From Pteria penguin (lineage: Eukaryota > Mollusca > Bivalvia > Pterioida > Pteriidae), in assembly GCA_035048485.1 (NCBI GenBank), contig CM068587.1:45507496-45571495 (forward strand): a stretch of DNA of 64,000 nt. Reading direction: 5' to 3'. The notes beneath the pieces were generated by a model. It saw only the letters and a list, made by a program, of their open reading frames with translations. It was not told the origin of the DNA and ran no database searches. The position numbers and the translations under genes were made by a program. Shown in pieces: positions 23,127 through 34,300 of this stretch (the first letter of the stretch is position 1; the number at the start of each line of letters is the position of its first letter).

Positions 23127-23226
23127 AATCTATTACCAGTGTGAGTATTGCAGGCAGTGGTTCCACCCGGAATGCCTGGGTATTGAAGAGGAACCAGCTT
23201 CTTTCTTCTGTCCTGGATGCTTTTGA
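23127..23226 (+). CDS. Transposase exon 14: second half of PHD finger and stop
   Basis: Acceptor TTATTCAG before 23127. It encodes IYYQCEYCRQWFHPECLGI and then FFCPGCF with TGA at 23224-23226. With exon 13 this completes a C4HC3 arrangement (CxC, CxxC, HxxC, CxxC) with the conserved aromatic before the His, typical of PHD fingers that read histone H3 tails. Which mark it would read cannot be told. Confidence 0.87.
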
Positions 23227-23569
23227 AACTTCCTATCCAACATATACTTTACAGAATTACAATTTTGTGGCTCTAACTTACTAGTACTTCTGTTTACATT
23301 TCTGAAGACTAGCTGATTTGGAAGAAATTATCACCAAAAAATGTTGATGTGCTTGAAAATTATTTGTATGTGTGTCGGTTGACTTATTTCATGTATAATT
23401 ATTAACCTATATACATTTACAGATTCAGTTACATTTAAGTAAAAGGCAGTTCATGCAGTGTTCATTATCTCTACTACATACATGTCAACCTCTGGAAGAC
23501 CCAATGAGGGAAATCTCCCTCATTTGATCTCTCCAATGAGGAAGGTTTTGTGTAAGCGCAATGTGATGA

Positions 23570-26500
23570 AAGTAACTACTTTAAAGATGTATATAAAAGT
23601 CCGTATTGGAAGATTGTACCCACTATGGTGAAAGTTTCTACCTGTATTATGTATATTGAGACCCGTGGTGAAAGTTCCTACCTGTAATATGTATATTAAG
23701 GCCCGTGGTGAAAGTTCCTACCTACCGTGGTGAAAGTTCTTACCTGTTATATGTATATTAAGGCCCGTGGTGAAAGTTCCTACCCACTGTGGTGAAAGTT
23801 CCTACCTGTAATATGTATATTAAGGCCCGTGGTGAAAGTTCCTACCTACCGTGGTGAAAGTTCCTACCTGTAATATGTATATTAAGGCCCGTGGTGAAAG
23901 TTCCCACCCACTGTGATGAAAGTTCCTACCTGTAATGTGTATATTAAGGCCTGTGGTGAAAATTCCTACCTACTGTGGTGAAAGTTCCTACCTGTAATAT
24001 GTATATTAAGGCCCGTGGTGAAAGTTCCTACCCACTGTGGTGAAAGTTCCTACCTGTAATGTGTATATTACGGCCTATGGTGAAAGTTCCTACCTACCGT
24101 GGTGAAAGTTCCTACCTGTAAGATCTATATAATTAGGCCTATGGTGAATGTTCCTACCTACCGTGGTGAAAGTTACTACCTGTTATATGTATATTAAGGC
24201 CCGTGGTGAAAGTTCCTACCCACTGTGGTGAAAGTTCCTACCTGTAATGTGTATATTAAGGCCCGTGGTGAAAATTCCTACCTGTAATATGTTTATTAAG
24301 GCCCGTGGTGAAAGTTACTACCTGTAATGTGTATATTACGGCCTATGGTGAAAGTTCCTACCTACCGTGGTGATAGTTCCTACCTGTAATATGTTTATTA
24401 AGGCCCGTGGTGAAAGTTCTTACCTACCGTGGTGAAAGTTCCTAACTGTAATATGTATATTAAGGTCCGTGGTGAAAGTTCCTACCTACCGTGGTGAAAG
24501 TTCCTAACTGTAATATGTATATTAAGGTACGTGGTGAAAGTTCCTACCTACCGTGGTGAAAGTTCCTAACTATAATATGTTTATTAAGGCCCGTGGTGAA
24601 AGTTCCTACCTACCGTGGTGAAAGTTACTACCTGTAATATGTATATTAAGGTCCGTGGTGAAAGTTCCTACCTACCGTGGTGAAAGTTCCTAACTGTAAT
24701 ATGTTTATTAAGGCCCGTGGTGAAAGTTCCTACCTACCGTGGTGAAAGTTCCTACCTGTAATGTGTATATTAAGCCCCGTGGTGAAAGTTCCTACCTGTA
24801 ATGTGTATATTACCGACTATGGTTAAAGTTCCTACCTACCGTGATGAATGTTCCTACCTGTAATATGTATATTAAGGTCCGTGGTTAAAGTTCCTACCCA
24901 CTGTAGTGAAAGTTCCTACCTGTAATGTGTATATTATGGCCTATGGTGAAAGTTCCTACCTACCGTGGTGAAAGTTCCTACCTGTAATATGTTTATTAAG
25001 GCCCGTGGTGAAAGTTCCTACCTACCGTGGTGAAAGTTCCTACCTGTAAGATCCATATAATTAGGCCCATGGTGAAAGTTCCTACCTGTAAGATCCATAT
25101 AATTAGGCCCATGGTGAAAGTTCCTACCTGTAATGTGTATATTAAGGCCCGTGGTGAAAGTTCCTACCTACCGTGGTGAAAGTTCCTACCTGTAATATGT
25201 ATATTAAGGCCTGTGGTGAATGTTCCTACCAACTCTGGTGAAAGTTCTCACCTGTTATATTAAGGCCCGTGGTGAAAGTTCCTACCTGCCGTGGTGAATG
25301 TTCCTACCTGTAATATGTATATTAAGGCCCGTGGTGAAAGTTCCTACCTCTAATATGTTTATTAAGGCCCGTGGTGAAAGTTCCTACCTACCGTGGTGAA
25401 AGTTGCTACCTGTAATGTGTATATTAAGGCCCGTGGTGAAAGTTCCTACCTACCGTGGTGAAAGTTACTACCTGTAATGTGTATATTAAGGCCCGTGGTG
25501 AAAGTTCCTACCTCTAATATGTTTATTAAGGCCCGTGGTGAAAGTTACTACCTGTGATGTGTATATTAAGGCCCGTGGTGAAAGTTCCTACCCACTGTGG
25601 TGTAAGTTCCTACCTGTAATATGTATATTAAGGCCTGTGGTGAATGTTCCTACCAACTGTGGTGAAAGTTCTCACCTGTTATATGTATATTAAGGCCCGT
25701 GGTGAATGTTCCTACCCACTGTGGTGAAAGTTACTACCTGTAATGTGTATATTAAGGCCCGTGGTGAAAGTTCCTACCTACCGTGGTGAAAGTTCCTACC
25801 TGTAATATGTATATTAAGGCCCGTGGTGAAAGTTCCTACCTGTAAGATCTATATAATTAGGCCTATGGTGAATGTTCCTACCCACTGTGGTGAAAGTTCC
25901 TACCTATAATGTGTATATTAAGGCCCGTGGTGAAAGTTCCTACCTGCCGTGGTGAATGTTCCTACCTGTAATATGTATATTAAGGCCTATGGTGAAAGTT
26001 CCTACCTACCGTGGTGAAAGTTCCTACCTCTAATATGTTTATCAAGGCCCGTGGTGAAAGTTCCTACCTGTAATATGTATATTAAGGCCCGTGGTGAAAG
26101 TTCCTACCTACCGTGGTGAAAGTTCCTATCTGTAAGATCTATATAGTTAGGCCTATGGTGAATGTTCCTACCCACTGTGGTGAAAGTTCCTACCTGTAAT
26201 GTGTATATTAAGGCCCGTGGTGAAAGTTCCTACCTTTAATATGTATATTAAGGCCAGTGGTGAAAGTTCCTACCCACTGTGGTGAAAGTTCCTACCTGTA
26301 ATGTGTATATTACGGCCTATGGTGAAAGTTCCTACCTACCGTGGTGATAGTTCCTACCTGTAATATATTTAGTAAGGCCCGTGGTGAAAGTTCCTACCTG
26401 TAATATGTATATTAAGGCCAGTGGTGAAAGTTCCTACCTGTAATATATCTATTAAGGCCCGTGGTGAAAGTTCCTATCTACCGTGGTGAAAGTTCTTACC

Positions 26501-27600
26501 TGTAATATGTATATTAAGGCCCGTGGTGAAAGTTCCTATCTACTGTGGTGAAAATTCCTACCTGTAATATGTATATTAAGGCCTGTGGTGAATGTTCCTA
26601 CCAACTGTGGTGAAAGTTCTTACCTGTTATATGTATATTAAGGCCCGTGGTGAAAGTTCCTACCCACTGTGGTGAAAATTCCCACCTGTAATATGTATAT
26701 TAAGGCCCGTGGTGAAAGTTCCTACCTACCGTGGTGAAAGTTACTACCTGTAATATGTATATTAAAGTCCGTGATGAAAGTTCCTACCTACCGTGGTGAA
26801 TGTTCCTACCTGTAATATGTATATTAAGGCCCGTGGTGAAAGTTCCTACCTGTAATGTGTATATTACCGCCTATGGTGAAAGTTCCTACCTACCGTGGTG
26901 AAAGTTCCTACCTGTAATATGTATATTAAGGCCCGTGGTGAAAGTTCCCACCCACTGTGGTGAAAGTTCCTAACTGTAATGTGTATATTAAGGCCTATGG
27001 TGAAAGTTCCTACCTACCGTGGTGAAAGTTCCTATCTGTAATATGTTTATTAAGGCCCGTGGTAAAAGTTCCTACCTGTAATATGTATATTAAGGCCCGT
27101 GGTGAATGTTCCTATCTGCCTTGGTGAAAGTTCCTACCTGTAATATGTATATTAAGGCCCGTGGTGAAAGTTCCTACCTACCGTGGTGAAAGTTCCTATC
27201 TGTAAGATCTATATAATTGGGCCTATGGTAAATGTTCCTACCCACTGTGATGTAAGTTCCTACCTGTTGTATGTATATTAAGGCTCGTGGTGAAATTCCT
27301 ACCTGTAAGAATGTTCCTAGCTACCTGTAATATGTTAATAGGTCCGTTGTTGAAGTTCCTACCCACTGTGGAAGAATTCCCTACTTTAAAGATGTACATA
27401 AAGGCCCGTAGTGGAAAACTCTACGCACTATGGTGATAGTTCTTACTTTAAATATGTGGAGGCCTGTTGTGGAAGTTCCTACCAACCGTGTTGAAATTCC
27501 AATCTGTTACATGTTAATTGTAAGGCCCGCGTTGAAAGTTCCTACTTTAAATATGTATATAAAGGCCCTTGTGGAATTTCCTACGAAACGTATATATAAA
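23570..27600 (+). repeat. 4-kb subterminal minisatellite (22-bp + 40-bp modules)
   Basis: Tandem array of two interleaved modules: GTGGTGAAAGTTCCTACCTACC (22 bp) and GTGGTGAAAGTTCCTACC followed by TGTAATATGTATATTAAGGCCC (40 bp). They occur mostly as 62-bp pairs and sometimes as runs of the 40-bp form. The core TGAAAGTTCC occurs on the order of a hundred times (not counted exactly) in one orientation and is the same motif as in the terminal repeats (CTGAAAGTTCCC). Edges are more diverged, especially 27300-27600. It begins about 340 bp after the transposase stop codon. Confidence 0.95.
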
Positions 27601-28263
27601 ACCCATTGTTGTGAAACTATCTACCTGCAGTTACTGCATTTTTTTTTCTAAGGAACCTTCTAATTTAATTAAAGCTAATTTGCTCTTTATTTCAAACTGT
27701 CAATCTGTCATTATTATTATTATTATTATTATTATATTTCCCTATTTTCATAGCAATTGATGTACATTCAAATATGCTTAAGATTAATTTTTACCAGTTT
27801 TAGATGTAGGTGTAGTTATAGATTCATCATACTTCATGTATGAAGGGGCGCACAGAGATACCTCTCTTCCCTAGCTCCTGCAAATATCCAGTGTGATTAT
27901 TTTTGTCGTTTTCTTAAAGAAGTTTAGGACTCTCCCCAATTTATTATTTTCTCCCTCCCTCTCTCTCCTTTCCCTTACGTACCTTCTTCCGCCCCTACGC
28001 CTTCCCTCTCCCCATTGCCTCCATCTCCACTTTCTCTTACCCTGTCCACCCCCTCAGCCATGTAGAACTTTTTAACAATATTAGAATCCCTCAAATTTAT
28101 CACAATTATATCCTAACAGCCAGGTCCAGTACAATTATAAGAATTAATCTTTATTCTTTCATATTTCTCGTGGACCAAGCAACTTTTACCACGAGGAAAC
28201 TTTCACCATGCATATAACACAGACTGAAAGTTTCCTACCGATACGCGCATGCGCAAAACATCA
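27601..28263. other. Right arm between minisatellite and terminal repeat
   Basis: Noncoding. Contains an ATT trinucleotide run (about 27709-27736), a pyrimidine-only-like tract rich in CCCTCTC (27930-28060), and then subterminal motifs near 28175-28250: ACGAGGAAACTTTCACC, GACTGAAAGTTTCCTACCG and the palindrome CGCGCATGCGCA. Confidence 0.7.
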
Positions 28264-28304
28264 AAAGGGAACTTTCAGCACGGGGGAACTTTGAAACTGT
28301 TACA
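28264..28304 (-). repeat. Right terminal inverted repeat
   Basis: Ends GGGGGAACTTTGAAACTGTTACA-type sequence, the inverted counterpart of 3929-3969. Just inside it lies ACGCGCATGCGCA (around 28233-28251), a near-perfect palindrome of the type bound by NRF-1 in animals. Further in are more AAAGTTTCC/GGAAACTTT motifs (28190-28230) in both orientations. Confidence 0.92.
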
Positions 28305-28308
28305 CCGG

Positions 28309-31300
28309 CACGCTGAAAAGTGATTGACTAATAATTGGTTAATCGACATCTTGACCGTTACATTGTCATTTCATGGTTCATTGCCTCTTGAAAATAAGAG
28401 AATGTTAAAGAGATGATGTTTTCTACTGAAATAAAACATTTGAAATGCGTATCTACTGAATTATGCGAATGGGTGGCGAATAGGAACATGAAGGTAGAGC
28501 GATTACTTTGCATTTGATTGTTGAAACGAACGTTTAGGACACGTTGTGATCGGTGAAGCATTGATCAACTACTTGTAATAACACGCTAATTCACACGTGT
28601 ATAACGGTGATTACTGCACGGCATGTGTTGGCCGTATCATAATACAGACCTAGATTAATGTCGTAGTCTGATTGGATGAATTTGATTAGGCATGATCACG
28701 TGGTCAGGCCAGATCAAAAACGAGTCCAGATTTCACACAGGGATGCCCCAAAACAGCAAACATTCGTATTATAATCAAGAATAAATGTTTGAAGTTGAAA
28801 TTCGAATATGTCACTGAAATAAGAAATTCAACTGATATTAAAACTAAACGTAGTATCATTACTATACCTTAACGATTTGCGCCAAAGATGCATGCCGTCT
28901 AGCACACCTACAGGTCATTAATGGCCGCATTTCTTGTACTGTTGCACAGGGAAATAGCAAGGCTTTACTGCTTACACTATGAGAAAAAGTGTACCGATTG
29001 AAGGAAGTCGACTGATGTCTGAATACATAGGAAGAACGGAAACTCGGGATGTCAGTTGTGAAAAGGGAACAGAAACACATCAAGCGCCCCCCCCCCTTTT
29101 TTTTAAAAGGGGTTTAACAAGGTGGCCTTTTATACCCTTTATAATAAGTATGAACGCCATGTGAAAGAAATAAAGTCACTCGTGAACCCTTAAAAGAACC
29201 TTGTGCTACATATATTCTCCCATGAGTTGCTTTATTTGGTTCTTTTAAACTTACAGAATATACTTATCAGGTATACATTAAACCGGAACTTTCACGTATA
29301 ACCACAATTCTAATAGTAGAAAAGTATCTGAACTTATCCCGGCGATGTATGGTGCTGTGATCCCTCGAGTTATGCGCAGGGCAGTTGCCCTATCATGCAA
29401 GTAACACCATAATGTTTTATCAATAAAACATTCTATGATCATATATTTTACTTCAATCCTTTAAATCCGGGGTACGCGCTTCATCTCTTTCTTATAGTTT
29501 TCATAACTTTTTACAATTCAACGTTCTAAACTCTGAAGTTCCAGCTTATTTTAAAGTGTGTAGTGTGTATGGTATATCATTCAAAAGAATTCACGTTATT
29601 TATGGTTCATAAAAATTGCCACGATATACAGACAAAGGTCATGTATCCATGTATTGATACACATATATAGTAGAATCGCATACTCTCTAAAGACAGGTTT
29701 CGCACCCCCGGTTCTGTTGCGAGGATATCACAGCTGCACGCGTCCTCGTTTCGTGTCATTGAATATTAATACAAGAGTCTAAATTTATCTACGTTACAAT
29801 GTGTAAGCTATCCTGGAAATATCTCAATATATATACGTGTATCAATTCGATGTCCCCCCGCCCCATCTAAATTTCATTCCGTAATAGAGTGAGTACTTAA
29901 CTGTAAAGTCTAATATAGAGTTGATTTGTTTTGTTACACTCTGTACGTCCGGCACGCTGAAAAGTGATTGACTAATAATTGGTTAATCGACATCTTGACC
30001 GTTACATTGTCATTTCATGGTTCATTGCCTCTTGAAACTAAGAGAATGTTAAACAGATGATGTTTTCTACTGAAATAAAACATTTGAAATGCGTATCTAC
30101 TGAATTATGCGAATGGGTGGCGGATAGGAACATGAAGGTATAGCGATTGCTTTGCATTTCATTGTTGAAACGAACGTTTAGGACACGTTGTGATCGGTGA
30201 AGCATTGATCAACTACTTGTAATAACACGCTAATTCACACGTGTATAACGGTGATTACTGCACGAAATGTGTTGGCCGTATCATAATACAGACCTAGATT
30301 AATGTCGTAGTCTGATTGGATGAATTTGATTAGGCATGATCACGTGGTCAGGCCAGATCAAAGACGAGTCCAGATTTCACACAGGGATGCCCCCAAACAG
30401 CAAACATTCGTACTATAATCAAGAATAAATGTTTGAAGTTGAAATTCGAATATGTCGCTGAAATAAGAAATTCAACTGATATTTAAACTAAACGTAGTAT
30501 CATTACTATACCTTGACGATTTACGCCAAAGATGCATGCCGTCTAGCACACCTACAGGTCATTAATGACCGCATTTCTTGTACTGTTGCACAGGGAAATA
30601 GCAAGGCTTTACTGCTTACACTATGAGAAAAGGTGTACCGATAGAAGGAAGTCGACTGATGTCTGAATACACGGGAAGAACGGAAACTCGGGATGGGAGT
30701 TGTGAAAAGGGAACAGAAACACATCAAGCGCCCCCCCCCCCTTTTTTTTTTAAAAAGGGGTTTAACAAGGTGGCCTTTTATACCCTTTATAATAAGTATG
30801 AACGCCATGTGAAAGAAATAACGTCACTCGTGAACCCTTAAAAGAACTTTGTGCTACATATATTCTCCCATGAGTTGCTTTATTTGGTTCTTTTCAACTT
30901 ACAGAATATTCTTATCAGGTATACATTAAAACGGAACTTTCACGTTTAACTACAATTCTAATAGTAGAAAAGTATCTGAACTTATCCCGGCGATGTATGT
31001 CGCTGTGATCCCTCGAGTTATGCACAGGGCAATTGCCCTATCATGCAAGTAACACCATCATGTTTTATCAATGAAACATTCTATGATCATATACATTACT
31101 TCAATCCTTGAAATCCGGGGTCCGCGCTTCATCTCTTTCTTATAGTTTTCATAACTTTTTACAATTCAACGTTCTAAACTCTGAAGTTCCAGCTTATTTT
31201 AAAGTGTGTAGTGTGTATGGTATATCATTCAAAAGAATTCACGTTATTTATGGTTCATAAAAATTGCCACGATATACAGACAAAGGTCATGTATCCATGT

Positions 31301-34300
31301 ATTGATACACATATATAGTAGAATCGCATACTCTCTAAAGACAGGTTTCGCACCCCCGGTTCTGTTGCGAGGTTATCAAGGCTGCCCGCGTCATTTCGTG
31401 TCAATGAATATTAATAAGAGTCTAAATTTATCTACGTTACAATGTGTAAGCTATCCTGGAAATATCTCAATATATATACGTGTATCAATTCGATGTCCCT
31501 AGACCCCATCTAAATTTCATTCCGTAATAGAGTGAGTACTTAACTGTAAAGTCTAATAATATAGAGTTGATTTGTTTTGTTACACTCTCTGCGTCCGGCA
31601 CGCTGAAAAGTGATTGACTAATAATTGGGTAATCGACATCTTGACCGTTACATTGTCATTTCATGGTTCATTGCCTCTTGAAACTAAGAGAATGTTAAAC
31701 AGATGATGTTTTCTACTGAAATAAAACATTTGAAATGCGTATCTACTGAATTATGCGAATGGGTGGCTAATAGGAACATGAAGCTAGAGCGAATGCTATG
31801 CATATGATTGTTGAAACGAAAGTATAGGACACCTAGAGATCGGTGAACCAATGATCAACTACTTGTAATAACACGCTAATTCACACGTGTATAACGGTGA
31901 TTACTGCACGAAATGTGTTGGCCGTATCATAATACAGACCTAGATTAATGTCGTAGTCTGATTGGATGAATTTGATTAGGCATGATCACGTGGTCAGGCC
32001 AGATCAAAGACGAGTCCAGATTTCACACAGGGATGCCCCAAAACAGCAAACATTCGTATTATAATCAAGAATAAATGTTTGAAGTTGAAATTCGAATATG
32101 TCGCTGAAATAAGAAATTCAACTGATATTTAAACTAAACGTAGTATCATTACTATACCTTAACGATTTGCGCCAAAGATGCATGCCGTCTAGCACACCTA
32201 CAGGTCATTAATGGCCGCATTTCTTGTACTGTTGCACAGGTAAATAGCAAGGCTTTACTGCTTACACTATGAGAAAAAGTGTACCGATTGAAGGAAGTCG
32301 ACTGATGTCTGAATACATAGGAAGAACGGAAACTCGGGATGTCAGTTGTGAAAAGGGAACAGAAACACATCAAGCGCCCCCCCCCCCTTTTTTTTTTTAA
32401 AAAGGGGTTTAACAAGGTGGCCTTTTATACCCTTTATAATAAGTATGAACGCCATGTGAAAGAAATAAAGTCACTCGTGAACCCTTAAAAGAACCTTGTG
32501 CTACATATATTCTCCATGAGTTGCTTTATTTGGTTCTTTTAAACTTACAGAATATACTTATCAGGTATACATTAAAGCAGAACTTTCACGTTTAACCACA
32601 ATTCTAATAGTAGAAAAGTATCTGAACTTATCCCGGCGATGTATGGTGCTGTGATCCCTCGAGTTATGCGCAGGGCAGTTGCCCTATCATGCAAGTAACA
32701 CCATCATGTTTTATCAATAAAACATTCTATGATCATATATTTTACTTCAATCCTTTAAATCCGGGGTCCGCGCTTCATCTCTTTCTTATAGTTTTCATAA
32801 CTTTTTACAATTCAACGTTCTAAACTCTGAAGTTCCAGCTTATTTTAAAGTGTGTAGTGTGTATGGTATATCATTCAAAAGAATTCACGTTATTTATGAT
32901 TCATAAAAATTGCCACGATATACAGACAAAGGTCATGTATCCATGTATTGATACACATATATAGTAGAATCGCATACTCTCTAAAGACAGGTTTCGCACC
33001 CCCGGTTCTGTTGCGAGGATATCACAGCTGCACGCGTCCTCGTTTCGTGTCATTGAATATTAATACAAGAGTCTAAATTTATCTACGTTACAATGTGTAA
33101 GCTATCCTGGAAATATCTCAATATATATACGTGTATCAATTCGATGTCCCCCCGCCCCATCTAAATTTCATTCCGTAATAGAGTGAGTACTTAACTGTAA
33201 AGTCTAATATAGAGTTGATTTGTTTTGTTACACTCTGTACGTCCGGCACGCTGAAAAGTGATTGACTAATAATTGGTTAATCGACATCTTGACCGTTACA
33301 TTGTCATTTCATGGTTCATTGCCTCTTGAAACTAAGAGAATGTTAAACAGATGATGTTTTCTACTGAAATAAAACATTTGAAATGCGTATCTACTGAATT
33401 ATGCGAATGGGTGGCGGATAGGAACATGAAGGTATAGCGATTGCTTTGCATTTGATTGTTGAAACGAACGTTTAGGACACGTTGTGATCGGTGAAGCATT
33501 GATCAACTACTTGTAATAACACGCTAATTCACACGTGTATAACGGTGATTACTGCACGGCATGTGTTGGCCGTATCATAATACAGACCTAGATTAATGTC
33601 GTAGTCTGATTGGATGAATTTGATTAGGCATGATCACGTGGTCAGGCCAGATCAAAGACGAGTCCAGATTTCACACAGGGATGCCCCAAAACAGCAAACA
33701 TTCGTATTATAATCAAGAATAAATGTTTGAAGTTGAAATTCGAATATGTCGCTGAAATAAGAAATTCAACTGATATTTAAACTAAACGTAGTATCATTAC
33801 TATACCTTAACGATTTGCGCCAAAGATGCATGCCGTCTAGCACACCTACAGGTCATTAATGGCCGCATTTCTTGTACTGTTGCACAGGGAAATAGCAAGG
33901 CTTTACTGCTTACACTATGAGAAAAAGTGTACCGATTGAAGGAAGTCGACTGATGTCTGAATACATAGGAAGAACGGAAACTCGGGATGTCAGTTGTGAA
34001 AAGGGAACAGAAACACATCAAGCGCCCCCCCCCCCCTTTTTTTTTTTAAAAAGGGGTTTAACAAGGTGGCCTTTTATACCCTTTATAATAAGTATGAACG
34101 CCATGTGAAAGAAATAAAGTCACTCGTGAACCCTTAAAAGAACCTTGTGCTACATATATTCTCCCATGAGTTGCTTTATTTGGTTCTTTTAAACTTACAG
34201 AATATACTTATCAGGTATACATTAAAGCAGAACTTTCACGTTTAACCACAATTCTAATAGTAGAAAAGTATCTGAACTTATCCCGGCGATGTATGGTGCT

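Larger units (their letters stand above)
7702..23226 (+). pseudogene. Ginger-like transposase gene: H2C2-DDE integrase-GPY/F-Pro repeat-Ulp1-PHD (frameshifted)
   Basis: At least 14 exons can be strung together by splice signals and domain order: 7702-7855, 9077-~9252, 10026-10273, 11450-11986, 13244-13930, 15338-15453, 16033-16152, 17633-17698, 18152-18246, 20020-20140, 21175-21294, 21874-21915, 22516-22602 and 23127-23226. Nearly all junctions have AG acceptors and GT donors with compatible phases; the donor of the second exon is not evident. The product would cut and join the transposon (DDE core), with a SUMO-protease-like domain and a chromatin-reading PHD finger of unknown role in transposition. 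Frame breaks occur near 9105, at the T7 run 11721-11727, near 11855-11865, within the 13.4-13.9 kb minisatellite, and at the A8 run 22552-22559. The catalytic residues are nevertheless all present, so decay is recent or some breaks are assembly errors in homopolymers. The 5' start was not found. Confidence 0.8.
3929..28304 (+). mobile_element. 24.4-kb Ginger-like DNA transposon (integrase-Ulp1-PHD)
   Basis: The ends are exact: the satellite sequence ACGTCCGG|CACGCTG is split with CCGG duplicated (3925-3928 and 28305-28308). Between the duplications lies a 24,376-bp element with inverted terminal repeats beginning TGTAAC and ending GTTACA. It carries one intron-rich + strand gene (exons 7702-23226). 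The gene encodes an H2C2 zinc finger, a Ty3-type DDE integrase core, a GPY/F-like module, a C48/Ulp1-like protease and a PHD finger, followed by a minisatellite array of about 4 kb. There is no reverse transcriptase, gag or LTR, so this is not a retrotransposon. Established knowledge: Ginger-family DNA transposons encode integrase-like transposases related to Ty3/gypsy, with TGT..ACA-like termini and short duplications. Assignment to Ginger is by architecture only. It is unusually long, and several frameshifts suggest that this copy does not make a full-length protein. Confidence 0.82.

Noticed and set aside
23570..27600. CRISPR-like array
   Set aside because: Modules are contiguous with no unique spacers and the sequence is from an animal genome; it is a minisatellite.
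3929..28304. Polinton/Maverick element
   Set aside because: Integrase and cysteine protease are shared features, but the termini are TGT rather than AGT, the duplication is 4 bp, and no DNA polymerase B, ATPase or capsid gene is seen.
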